A DNA stretch of 7,039 nucleotides from Fibrobacter sp. (GCA_012515825.1 JAAYXQ010000185.1:1-7039), one strand, 5' to 3'. Shown: positions 1 to 6,358, counted from the stretch's first letter. Numbers and translations are program-made. The notes: generated by a model not told the origin, from the letters alone.

Positions 1-2
1 AT

Positions 3-74
3 GGACACAAACTGTACCCACACACAAGCCTTTTTATAGAAGGAATAACCACAGACCCACAACAAAAAGGATAA
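3..74 (+). CDS. Possible 3' end of a gene entering from the left
   Basis: This open frame of 23 codons runs from the window edge to TAA and ends in the residues TTDPQQKG. It is preferred over the overlapping frame ending at 148 because its residue mix looks more like a normal protein. The only support beyond the open frame is the rightward terminator-like hairpin about 115 bases downstream. The family cannot be recognised. It could equally be non-coding sequence. Confidence 0.2.
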   Translation, partial: GHKLYPHTSLFIEGITTDPQQKG

Positions 75-189
75 TTCACTTTATCCGAAATCGTTTGTAC
101 ACCAGACTAGAAACAACGATTACACACGTACTAAATTTATTTTATTAAACCCAAAAACGGAGTAAAGTTGAAAGTGAATAAGTCGAATC

Positions 190-218
190 TGTTGTAATTA
201 TTTACAACATCCTTTTTT
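190..218 (+). terminator. Putative rho-independent terminator, rightward
   Basis: An 8-bp perfect inverted repeat (TGTTGTAA at 190-197, TTACAACA at 202-209) with the loop TTAT is followed by TCC and six T (213-218). The stem is AT-rich and therefore weak. It would end transcription of a plus-strand gene entering from the left edge. Confidence 0.45.
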
Positions 219-330
219 GAGAACATTTATTTAATAAGTAACGTTTCTATAAATGAGATTCTTAATAAAACAGGCGTTTCGAATGGAATACAATGAGCAC
301 TATTTTTCTTATTATCTCATTAAACGATGT

Positions 331-363
331 AAAAAAAATAATACCTTTTTAGCCTTCTAAAAA
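331..363 (-). terminator. Putative rho-independent terminator of the small membrane protein gene
   Basis: A 7-bp perfect inverted repeat (TTTTTAG at 346-352, CTAAAAA at 357-363, loop of four) lies 15 bases past the minus-strand stop codon. Read leftwards it is followed, after a short GGTATTA spacer, by a run of eight T (the A-run 331-338). Stem strength is low and the T-run is several bases from the stem, so efficiency is uncertain. A second small stem (CTAAGC 378-383, GCTTAG 389-394) includes the stop codon itself and is followed on the minus strand by CGTTTT. Either or both could end the transcript. Confidence 0.4.
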
Positions 364-377
364 TGGTGATTAAAACG

Positions 378-746
378 CTAAGCTAATCGCTTAGATTCGA
401 GCTCAGCTCGCAATCTTTCTGTAAGAAGGATATATAGTTCATTCAACTGTTTAGGGAGCTCGACATTTTTGGAATTACTCTTGATTAATGAAATGATATA
501 ATCCATACTCTTTTTTTCATCATCTTCGCCATATAGACCAAAAAGGAGTTGTAATTCATAAAAACCATCAAAGGAATGATATTCTTGAGCTCTTCCATAA
601 AAAGAAATAAACTTTTCTAGCATCGCTAAACGATGTTCTAGTCTTTTTTTCTGGGTCTCATGATTTCGATTAAATTGTCCATTAATAAGTATGGCAAAAG
701 AAACCATAATAGCTAGTATGAACAGCATAAAACTAATTAAAGCCAT
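378..746 (-). CDS. Small single-pass membrane protein of unknown function
   Basis: This is a 122-residue protein whose family I do not recognise. Residues about 2-22 form one continuous hydrophobic segment (ISFMLFILAIMVSFAILI), a membrane anchor with no signal-peptidase site evident. The next residues are rich in Lys/Arg (RNHETQKKRLEHR), which by the positive-inside rule places the rest in the cytoplasm. The cytoplasmic part looks mostly helical, with amphipathic heptad-like stretches at about 28-50 and 98-118, an aromatic-rich middle (FYGRAQEYHSFDGFYELQLLFG) and an acidic patch GEDDEKK, so a helical or coiled-coil interaction domain is likely. The ATG start is well supported: AAGGAG on the minus strand (753-758) with a 6-base spacer. 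It is divergent from the large signalling gene and separated from it by a bidirectional terminator, so co-regulation is not implied. Role in the cell is unknown. Confidence 0.75.
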   Translation of the reverse strand: MALISFMLFILAIMVSFAILINGQFNRNHETQKKRLEHRLAMLEKFISFYGRAQEYHSFDGFYELQLLFGLYGEDDEKKSMDYIISLIKSNSKNVELPKQLNELYILLTERLRAELESKRLA

Positions 747-752
747 GATTTA

Positions 753-758
753 CTCCTT
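753..758 (-). promoter_or_regulatory. Ribosome binding site of the small membrane protein gene
   Basis: The minus strand reads AAGGAG, a full Shine-Dalgarno core, exactly six bases upstream of the ATG at 744-746. This is the strongest single argument that the short minus-strand frame is a real gene and fixes its start. Confidence 0.8.
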
Positions 759-825
759 ATCCATATCACTTATCTTTTTTTATTTCAAGAATATACTTTA
801 ATCACGATCATTCGTTCCATATGAA

Positions 826-850
826 CATAGAAATGATTTCTATGCTTTTT
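826..850 (+). terminator. Hairpin with T-run upstream of the large gene
   Basis: A perfect 8-bp inverted repeat (CATAGAAA 826-833, TTTCTATG 837-844) with a 3-base loop is followed by CTTTTT (845-850), giving rightward terminator geometry. Read leftwards there is no T-run. It overlaps a smaller symmetric element (GTTC 814-817, GAAC 823-826, flanking CATAT), so the block 814-844 could also be a protein-binding operator in the divergent promoter region. It lies 139 bases before the large gene's start and 80 bases before the small gene's start. Confidence 0.4.
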
Positions 851-873
851 CTCACTTTTTCCCCTTTTTTTAG

Positions 874-912
874 AAAAAAAGCCACATAAAATAGCCTTTT
901 TATGTGTTTTTT
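874..912. terminator. Bidirectional terminator-like hairpin between the divergent genes
   Basis: A perfect 9-bp inverted repeat (CACATAAAA 883-891, TTTTATGTG 898-906) with the loop TAGCCT is flanked by seven A plus GC on the left and six T on the right. Transcripts in either direction would therefore form a stem followed by a U-run. Its position between two divergent 5' ends is unusual, because neither gene ends here. It may insulate the two genes from each other, or act as a leader attenuator if the promoter of the large gene lies upstream of it. Confidence 0.55.
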
Positions 913-924
913 CTTTTTTTTCCC

Positions 925-954
925 TGTTAATCACAAGTTCTTATTAGTTATTTT
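925..954 (+). promoter_or_regulatory. Weak candidate promoter of the large signalling gene
   Basis: If the hairpin at 874-912 insulates the gene, its promoter must lie between about 913 and 983. The best -10-like hexamer there is TATTTT (949-954). The only -35-like sequence at suitable distance is TGTTAA (925-930, 18-base spacer), a poor match to TTGACA. A start near 961 would leave a leader of about 22 bases carrying the GAGG site. This is a guess from position more than from sequence. Confidence 0.2.
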
Positions 955-973
955 CATTTGGATGATCTTACTT

Positions 974-983
974 GAGGATGGTG
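974..983 (+). promoter_or_regulatory. Ribosome binding site that decides the start of the large gene
   Basis: GAGG at 974-977 lies six bases before ATG at 984, an ideal spacing. The other possible in-frame starts are TTG at 972, which overlaps the site, ATG at 978, with no spacer, and GTG at 981, with only three bases. The protein then begins MIKLTGYTFSEKIYES, which matches the usual beginning of this kinase family (a short lead-in, then GY and a strand leading to the VYRG motif). Confidence 0.7.
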
Positions 984-3900
984 ATGATTAAACTAACGGG
1001 TTACACTTTTTCTGAAAAAATATATGAAAGCCAAGAATCCATTGTGTATCGAGGGGTACGTAAAGAGGATTCTCTACCAGTAATTATTAAAATTCTAAAT
1101 CAAGAGTTTCCATCAGAAGAGCTCTTATTTTCTTTTAAGCGCGAATACGAGATGGCAAAAAAGGTATCAGGTGAAGATACTCTTTTAGTTTATGATCTTG
1201 TGAAGTATAATAATTCACTCGGCATTGTGATGGAAGATATTGATGGAATCACTTTATCTGATGTGATTCATTCCTTAGTGATTAGCCTAGCCGAAAAGCT
1301 AACGCTTTCGATTAAGATTGCTGATATACTTTCTTTAATCCACAGTAAAAATATAATCCATAAAAATATTAATCCATCTAATATTATCTGGAACCGTAAT
1401 ACAAACCGTCTTGAAATTATTGATTTTGGGCTCGCCGTAGAATTAAAGCGAGAAATGACGCACAAAATGGATCAAGGCATGTTGGAAGGCACTCCAAGTT
1501 ATTCTTCTCCAGAACAAACGGGGAAAATCAACCAGCCAATAGACAATCGTTCAGACCTATACTCTCTTGGCGTCACTCTTTATGAACTTTTTACAGGTCA
1601 ATTGCCTTTTGCAAGCACAGATGATGATGAAATCATCTATGGTCATATTGCCAAAAAACCTGAGCCACCTCATTTGATCAAGAAAAACATTCCTGAAATG
1701 ATTTCGATCATTTTATTAAAACTTCTTGCAAAAGACCCAGAAGAAAGGTATCAAAAAGCCTCTGGAGTAAAAAAAGATTTAGAAGTATGTCTCGAAAGCG
1801 TTCTTTTTGATAACAGTATTATTCCATTTGATGTTGGGAAATACGATCTTTCCGATCAATTAAAAATTCCAAATAAGCTTTATGGTAGGCAAGATGCTCT
1901 AGAGACCCTCAATAATAGTTTTAATGATGTAACAAACGGGAATTCAGCAATCGTTTTGATCGAAGGAAATTCTGGATATGGGAAAACAAGCCTCGTTCAA
2001 GAATTCAGTAAAACAGTAGCATTTCGAAAAGGGCTTTTTGTAAGCGGAAAATTTGATCCGCTAGCGCGTAATATTCCCCTTCATGGCATTCTGCAAGCAT
2101 TACATGATCTAATACAATGGCTGTTGTCTCTTCCAGAGAATGAAATAGCTTTTTGGAAAAAAAATATTCTTTCCACAGTGGCTCCCAATGCGAGTATTCT
2201 AACAGAAATACTCCCCGAACTAGAAAAGGTCATCGGTGCTCAGCCTCCTGTCATTGAATTAAGTCCAATTGAAGCCCATAATCGCTTTTTAATAATCTTA
2301 AGTGACTTTATTAGTTTATTTGCCTCCACAGAGACTCCTCTTGTCATCTTTTTTGATGACCTACAATGGTGTGACTCTACTTCATTAAACCTCTTAAAAT
2401 ATATTGCTGATAAAAGTAAACCATCAAGTATTTTATTTATTGGAGCCTACAGAAAAAATGATTTAGGAATAAAACATCCCTTAATATCTGCAATTGAAGG
2501 CTTAGAGAAAAAACCGTTTAGTTTGCAAACACTGGCTTTACAGCCTTTAGAAATTACAGATATAGATCAGATGGTTGCTGATACTTTTCACCGCTCCCCT
2601 CCTGATGAAGAGACGCTATCTCTTGCTAATTTGATATATCAAAAAACAGGTGGTTCTCCTTTCTTTATTCATCAACTACTAGAAACACTTTTTGAACTAG
2701 GCGTTTTTGAATTAAAAGAAGGGAAATGGATATGGGATATTAATCAAATAAGAAATACCCCAATAAGCGATAATGTAAGTGATCTTTTAAGTCAAAAGAT
2801 AAATGAAGTGAACACAGGGGCAATAGATATTCTAAAAATAGCCTCTTGTATTGGAGTTCAATTTGATCTTGAGATTTTATCGTTAGTCAGTAAGCGAAAA
2901 CCCGCAGAAATTGGGACACTTCTTTGGCCTGTGATCAAAAATGAAATCATTTATCCACTAGATAAAAATTACAAGATGATGCATCTTGAAGATAAAAAGG
3001 CTTCTCTTTCTTCGGTTCATTTCCGCTTTGCATTTCAACACAACAGAATTCAACAGTTAATCTATTTTCAAATACCTGAACAAGATCGACAATTAATCCA
3101 TCTTAAAATAGGAAAAGAGCTCGCTAAAAGCATAAAAAATCGGGAAGATCCAGACTTTATGTACAATGTGGTAAACCACATGAACAAAGGTAGAATGCTT
3201 ATTACTGATTTTTCCGAAAGAAAAGCATTATGTGAGTTGAATACAAATGTCGCCACTAAAGCGATGAAATCGACTATCTTCTCAATGGCATCAAAATATC
3301 TTACCGTTGCAGAATCATTACTAACCAAAGAAGAATGGCTTCAACAGCCAATGAAATGGTACCATGTATTATATAATTTAAGTGAAGCATTATTTCTTTC
3401 GAGCGAATTGATAAAAGCAGAAGAAATCTGTAATAAATTATTTAATTTGTCTGACAAACCTTTAGATCAAGCTAAAGTACATTGCTTAAAAGCTCGTATT
3501 CTTGAATTTCAAGGGCAAATACCTGAAACTATTAATGAAATTCGTAAAGGATTACAATTATTTGGGGTGACTCTGCCTCATGATCCTGAAGAAATTGAGC
3601 GAAGAATTGGTGAAGAAATGATCAAGCTAGAAAAGATTATTAATACAGATGATATGATAGAAAAGCTTGCTGATTTACCTTTATTGGAAGATGAAGATAA
3701 AAAAATTACCATGGAGTTACTGTTTACAGTAATCGCTCCCGCACTTCAATTTAATCCAGCTCTTTATGTTCTCACTTCATTGATGATGTTTGATATTTCT
3801 CAAAAATATGGCGTAACCTCTTTTTCATGTAAAAGTTTTGTTGACGTGGGTATTAATCACAGCCCCGAATTTAAAGATTTTACTATTGGCTACCGGCTAG

Positions 3901-6191
3901 GGCATGCGGCTTTCCGCTTAATCAATCGGTTAAAAGCCGAGTCGATGAAACCAGCTGCCTATTTTAGCTTTACTTTTGTTTCTTACAGAAATAAGTATTA
4001 TAAAGAGGCTCTTCAATATTTTGACATGACTTATTCAACTGGTATACAATTTGGCGATCTTCAACACGCTGCCTATGCTCTTGTGCATAAGATGCATTTG
4101 AATATGCAAGTTGGAAAAAAGTTGAGTGAATGTAGAGAAGAAGCTCTCGAGAACATTCGTTTCTTAAATGAAATTAAAACTGAAATGCCTTTGCTCCTTG
4201 CAAACCTGATTTATTACTTCATTAAGAAATACTCCTCTATTGAATTAATAAATAATGATGATGAATATATTTCAAAAATTCATGTTGTTAAAAATACGGC
4301 CTTCCTTTGGAGATTCTATGAATATAATACCATGTATCATTATATTCATAACGACTGGGAAGAGGCAAAAAAATGGTCTCAATTATCAGATGAATTTTTA
4401 TATGCCTCTCTCTCCGATTTTCCTGGACCAGAACATTTTATGCTCAAAGGGCTTCTCATTATCAAATCATGGGACTCTTATTCTGAGAAAGAAAAATTAG
4501 TCAACATAAAAACCATTAACGATCTACTCAATAATCTAGAAAATTCAGCCACTCTTTGCCCTTCTAATTTTGCGCATAAATTTCACTTTCTCTCTGCTGA
4601 AGTAGCCATTTTTAAAAAATCAACTCAAGAAGAAATTTTAGATCATTATAACAAGGCACTTGATTCTTTAATACAAGATGACTTCATACATATCAGGGGG
4701 TTAATCTATGAATCCCTTGCCAGTTTCTGGCAAAGTCTAGATAATGAAATGATTGCTAAGGCATATTTAAGAGAAGCTCATCATTTATTCAAAAAATGGG
4801 GGGCGCTCAAAAAAGTGAATATGATGGAAGAAAAACATCCCTATTTAAAACCATCTTCCTTAAAACCGGTCTTCATATCGTCTCAAACTCACAGTATTTC
4901 ACACAGTATTTCAAATAATACTATCGATGAAGTGGCCTCTATTACAAAAGCCGTACAAACTATTTCAGCAGACATACGAATTGACAAATTAATGTATACT
5001 CTATTGTCTCTGATTCTTGAAAATACAGGAGCACGTCAAGGAGCATTACTTCTTGTAAATGAAGAAGACAAACAACTTTATGTTGAAGCAGAAAAGAAGA
5101 GCTTTAATGAAGAAATAGAGGTGATGCAATCTATTCATTATCGTAAGAGTACTTCTCTATGCCCAGAAATCATCCAATACGTGGCTCGCTCTTTAGAAAA
5201 AATGCTTCTTGGAAATGCTTGTAAAGAAGGTGTTTTCAAAAGCAATGCTCATATTCAAGAAAGTCAAATTAAATCGATTTTATCAACTCCAATTTTATCT
5301 CGAAATAAACTCGTGGGAGTTATTTACTTAGAGCATGATCTAGCTGAAGATTTCTTTACCAAAGATAAAACTCAAATTTTAAAGCTTCTTTCATCTCAAG
5401 CGGCTATTTCTATTGAAAATGCAAAGCTTTATCAAAGTCTAGAAAAAAAAGTACACGAAAGAACTGTACAGCTAAACCAAGCGAATGAAAAGTTAAGATT
5501 GCTTTCTTTACAAGACCCATTAACCACGCTTCATAACCGTCGCTACATTTCTGAATTTGTCTCTGAAATGTCGATGAATTTCATCACTCGAAAGAAACAA
5601 TTACAAAAAGATGTTGAAAAACGAGATCTCTCTATCACAAAAAAAGTGCTTGGCGTCTATATGATTGATATTGATCATTTTAATAAAATCAATGATACCT
5701 ATGGGCTCCATGCAGGAGATAAAGTTCTAATTAATCTTTCAAGATTACTCAAAAAACAAATTCGCGCTGATGATTATATCGTTCGATGGGGCGGAGAAGA
5801 ATTCTTGATTATTTTGAATGGCACTAATCCCGATTTTTTAGATGCCTTTCCTCAAAAAGTACTAAAAGCGGTCGAATCTAATTCTATAAAAATAAGTGAA
5901 GACAATGCGGTCAACATTACTTGTTCTATTGGGTATTCTATGATGCCTATTCACGTATTGACTCCAGATCTCCTCAATTTGGAAGAAGTCATCAACATTA
6001 GTGATGTGGCTTTATCTATGGCGAAAGAAAATGGACGAAATCGTGCTGTTAGAATCCATGTTCATCCAAATATTGTTCCAAACTTGGAATGCAGAGAATA
6101 CTTACAGAAAATGAGTAAAAACGAGCCCATTAATAATGACTTTGTAGAAGTGATTACAGAAAATACTTCTACCAAAAACAACCAAAATTAA
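984..6191 (+). CDS. Giant kinase-like / AAA ATPase / TPR-like / GAF / GGDEF signalling protein
   Basis: This 1735-residue cytoplasmic signalling protein has no signal peptide or membrane segment. Domains in order: Ser/Thr-kinase-like (about 4-270), AAA/NACHT-type ATPase (about 298-560) with its lid and winged-helix part to about 670, a long helical TPR-like scaffold (about 680-1290), a linker, GAF (about 1328-1482), a coiled coil (about 1480-1508), and GGDEF (about 1508-1690), ending in a short polar tail. The first five parts follow the plan of the large kinase/ATP-binding/sensor histidine kinase proteins known from cyanobacteria and other environmental bacteria. Here the histidine kinase is replaced by a diguanylate cyclase, so the expected output is c-di-GMP from 2 GTP. 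The input ligand is unknown. The kinase catalytic Asp is replaced by Asn (residue 128). The frame is uninterrupted over 5.2 kb, so the gene is under selection. No terminator follows; the broken regulator downstream is in the same direction. Confidence 0.93.
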   Translation: MIKLTGYTFSEKIYESQESIVYRGVRKEDSLPVIIKILNQEFPSEELLFSFKREYEMAKKVSGEDTLLVYDLVKYNNSLGIVMEDIDGITLSDVIHSLVISLAEKLTLSIKIADILSLIHSKNIIHKNINPSNIIWNRNTNRLEIIDFGLAVELKREMTHKMDQGMLEGTPSYSSPEQTGKINQPIDNRSDLYSLGVTLYELFTGQLPFASTDDDEIIYGHIAKKPEPPHLIKKNIPEMISIILLKLLAKDPEERYQKASGVKKDLEVCLESVLFDNSIIPFDVGKYDLSDQLKIPNKLYGRQDALETLNNSFNDVTNGNSAIVLIEGNSGYGKTSLVQEFSKTVAFRKGLFVSGKFDPLARNIPLHGILQALHDLIQWLLSLPENEIAFWKKNILSTVAPNASILTEILPELEKVIGAQPPVIELSPIEAHNRFLIILSDFISLFASTETPLVIFFDDLQWCDSTSLNLLKYIADKSKPSSILFIGAYRKNDLGIKHPLISAIEGLEKKPFSLQTLALQPLEITDIDQMVADTFHRSPPDEETLSLANLIYQKTGGSPFFIHQLLETLFELGVFELKEGKWIWDINQIRNTPISDNVSDLLSQKINEVNTGAIDILKIASCIGVQFDLEILSLVSKRKPAEIGTLLWPVIKNEIIYPLDKNYKMMHLEDKKASLSSVHFRFAFQHNRIQQLIYFQIPEQDRQLIHLKIGKELAKSIKNREDPDFMYNVVNHMNKGRMLITDFSERKALCELNTNVATKAMKSTIFSMASKYLTVAESLLTKEEWLQQPMKWYHVLYNLSEALFLSSELIKAEEICNKLFNLSDKPLDQAKVHCLKARILEFQGQIPETINEIRKGLQLFGVTLPHDPEEIERRIGEEMIKLEKIINTDDMIEKLADLPLLEDEDKKITMELLFTVIAPALQFNPALYVLTSLMMFDISQKYGVTSFSCKSFVDVGINHSPEFKDFTIGYRLGHAAFRLINRLKAESMKPAAYFSFTFVSYRNKYYKEALQYFDMTYSTGIQFGDLQHAAYALVHKMHLNMQVGKKLSECREEALENIRFLNEIKTEMPLLLANLIYYFIKKYSSIELINNDDEYISKIHVVKNTAFLWRFYEYNTMYHYIHNDWEEAKKWSQLSDEFLYASLSDFPGPEHFMLKGLLIIKSWDSYSEKEKLVNIKTINDLLNNLENSATLCPSNFAHKFHFLSAEVAIFKKSTQEEILDHYNKALDSLIQDDFIHIRGLIYESLASFWQSLDNEMIAKAYLREAHHLFKKWGALKKVNMMEEKHPYLKPSSLKPVFISSQTHSISHSISNNTIDEVASITKAVQTISADIRIDKLMYTLLSLILENTGARQGALLLVNEEDKQLYVEAEKKSFNEEIEVMQSIHYRKSTSLCPEIIQYVARSLEKMLLGNACKEGVFKSNAHIQESQIKSILSTPILSRNKLVGVIYLEHDLAEDFFTKDKTQILKLLSSQAAISIENAKLYQSLEKKVHERTVQLNQANEKLRLLSLQDPLTTLHNRRYISEFVSEMSMNFITRKKQLQKDVEKRDLSITKKVLGVYMIDIDHFNKINDTYGLHAGDKVLINLSRLLKKQIRADDYIVRWGGEEFLIILNGTNPDFLDAFPQKVLKAVESNSIKISEDNAVNITCSIGYSMMPIHVLTPDLLNLEEVINISDVALSMAKENGRNRAVRIHVHPNIVPNLECREYLQKMSKNEPINNDFVEVITENTSTKNNQN
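993..1793 (+). other. Protein-kinase-like domain with altered catalytic loop
   Basis: Residues 4-270 of the large protein. Seen: the lysine of the VAIK motif (VIIKIL, K36), the helix-C glutamate (FKREYE, E54), the DFG motif (IIDFGLA, D147), the activation-segment end GTPSYSSPEQ (with APE as SPE, E177), the helix-F Asp (DNRSDLYSLG, D191) and the final Arg (DPEERY, R255). The glycine loop is degenerate (YESQESIVYRG), which I recall as usual in this family. The catalytic loop reads HKNINPSN (residues 126-133): the HRD aspartate is N128 and the following lysine position is N130, while the metal-binding N133 is kept. From memory relatives usually have HKDINPSN, so N130 is a family trait but N128 is a departure. 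Phosphotransfer is doubtful, whereas ATP binding looks possible. Confidence 0.85.
1875..2993 (+). other. AAA/NACHT-type ATPase module (MalT/STAND-like)
   Basis: Residues about 298-670 of the large protein. It opens with the usual LYGRQ motif (residues 299-303) that starts this ATPase family. Walker A is GNSGYGKTS (lysine K334), followed by the SGKFDPLARNIPL segment, and Walker B is LVIFFDDLQWCD (D458 and D459). Next comes the IGAYRKND stretch (sensor region) and a helical and winged part that includes the GGSPFFIHQLLETL motif, typical of STAND-type signalling ATPases. All nucleotide-binding residues are present, so this is likely a working nucleotide-dependent switch. In STAND proteins nucleotide exchange couples signal sensing by the helical repeats to output; applying this here is inference. 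Confidence 0.88.
3021..4853 (+). other. Long helical TPR-like scaffold
   Basis: Residues about 680-1290 of the large protein. The region starts with FRFAFQHNRIQQ (680-691), the family's F-H-R-Q-Q segment after the ATPase, and continues through HLKIGKEL and the YNVVNHMNKGRMLI stretch. Degenerate helical pairs of TPR character follow (for example KAEEICNKLFN, then AKVHCLKARILEFQGQIPETINEIRKGL and LFGVTLP at 859-865, a family landmark). No clean TPR consensus can be counted by eye. The role is probably ligand or partner sensing and ATPase control. The whole segment keeps the length and landmarks of intact relatives, with no sign of internal deletion. Confidence 0.7.
4890..4913 (+). repeat. Perfect 12-bp tandem duplication in the GAF linker
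   Basis: CACAGTATTTCA occurs twice back to back and encodes HSIS-HSIS (residues 1303-1310). It lies in the unstructured linker between the helical scaffold and the GAF domain, is in frame and would only lengthen the linker by four residues. The perfect identity suggests a recent duplication by replication slippage. Confidence 0.85.
4965..5513 (+). other. GAF domain and coiled-coil linker
   Basis: Residues about 1328-1510 of the large protein. The lead-in EVASITKAVQTISADIRIDKLM and the start GARQGALLLVNEE match the segment before GAF in the kinase/ATPase/GAF family. The end is SILSTPILSRNKLVGVIYLEHDL, then FTKDKTQILKLLSSQAAISIENAKLY, the classic final helix of this GAF type. A heptad-like helix (LEKKVHERTVQLNQANEKL) then leads into the cyclase. 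The ligand cannot be predicted: no cysteine pattern for bilin attachment or other diagnostic residue is evident. Its likely job is to pass a conformational signal through the coiled coil to the cyclase dimer. Confidence 0.85.
5505..6059 (+). other. GGDEF diguanylate cyclase domain with I-site
   Basis: Residues about 1508-1692 of the large protein. Seen: LQDPLTTLHNRRY (start of the domain), MIDIDHFNKIND (D1562 equals the metal-binding Asp of PleD, D1564 nearby, N1570 for guanine), GLHAGD (D1579), RADD at 1594-1597 (inhibitory I-site RxxD), WGGEEF (GGEEF 1603-1607, E1605 metal-binding), ITCSIGYS and ALSMAKENGRNRAV. The spacing of RxxD to GGEEF is the canonical nine residues. The signature and I-site predict an active, product-inhibited enzyme making c-di-GMP. 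Two departures are seen: the FK lysine that contacts phosphate is N1567, and the His of the GH motif is L1575. These could lower activity. Confidence 0.9.
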
Positions 6192-6358
6192 AGGATGTTT
6201 TTAGCAGATTTTTCTTATTCTCTTTTTTAAAGACTATTTTTGAGGTAACTAATCGGACTGAAGCAGCGTCTATTTTGCCGACTAAATCGTCATCTAAATC
6301 TACTGTACAAATTCTTTTTTGGGGTGCAGAAAAGGTGGAATCTAATATTAACGCCAAG
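6192..6358 (+). pseudogene. 5' part of a broken regulator: LuxR-HTH-like tail plus start of a TolB-like domain
   Basis: This frame (codons beginning 6191, 6194 and so on) is open from 6140 to the TAA at 6380-6382 and has no ATG, no GTG before 6335 and no supported Shine-Dalgarno site. From about 6224 it reads FLKTIFEVTNRTEAASILPTK, like the end of a LuxR/GerE DNA-binding domain (usual form: L-x-x-I-(F/Y)-x-K-L-x-V-x-N-R-x-E-A), but about three residues are missing after IF. A Ser/Lys linker then leads to STVQILFWG and a helix (AEKVESNINAKFF), the pattern of the first strand and helix of TolB-like domains. Codon choice (GAA, GCA, TCT, ATT, AAT) resembles the large gene; the two other frames look less coding. 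The HTH proper is not present upstream, where the large gene's end lies, so the 5' part appears deleted. Confidence 0.5.

Larger units (their letters stand above)
1..377. other. Left-edge stretch without a complete gene
   Basis: No complete coding region with a credible start is visible on either strand. Two plus-strand frames are open from the left edge. One closes with TAA at 72-74 and reads like an ordinary protein end (LFIEGITTDPQQKG before the stop). The other closes with TAA at 146-148 and is Arg/Thr/His-rich, less protein-like. Either could be the tail of a gene entering from the left, but neither can be proven from so few codons. The remainder is AT-rich and contains one T-tracted hairpin reading rightwards (190-218) and one reading leftwards (331-363). 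That is what one expects between two converging genes: an incoming plus-strand gene and the minus-strand gene at 378-746. Confidence 0.5.

Noticed and set aside
972..983. Earlier starts of the large gene at TTG 972, ATG 978 or GTG 981
   Set aside because: The TTG overlaps the GAGG ribosome binding site; the ATG and GTG are zero and three bases from it. ATG 984 has the proper six-base spacing and fits the family's N-terminus.
747..983. c-di-GMP riboswitch or other structured leader ahead of the cyclase gene
   Set aside because: No conserved riboswitch core was seen; only simple AT-rich hairpins are present.
1268..1465. Minus-strand open frame of about 65 codons inside the kinase-like domain
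   Set aside because: It lies antisense to highly conserved kinase motifs, has no ribosome binding site and no recognisable domain.
3068..3328. Minus-strand open frame of about 86 codons within the helical scaffold
   Set aside because: Antisense to the intact large gene; hydrophobic content follows from the complementary helical codons, and there is no start signal.
4255..4500. Plus-strand open frame of about 81 codons in another frame of the large gene
   Set aside because: It overlaps the large gene in an alternative frame, without a ribosome binding site or domain.
6195..6230. ATG 6195 as a start of the downstream gene (short frame to TAA 6228-6230)
   Set aside because: The AAAGG lies directly against the ATG with no spacer, the frame has 11 codons only, and reaching the TolB-like frame would need another frameshift at the T6 run 6223-6228.
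6169..6357. Minus-strand open frame of about 62 codons after the large gene
   Set aside because: It starts with TTG without a Shine-Dalgarno site and is antisense to the plus-strand segment that reads as HTH tail and TolB-like start, which explains the region better.
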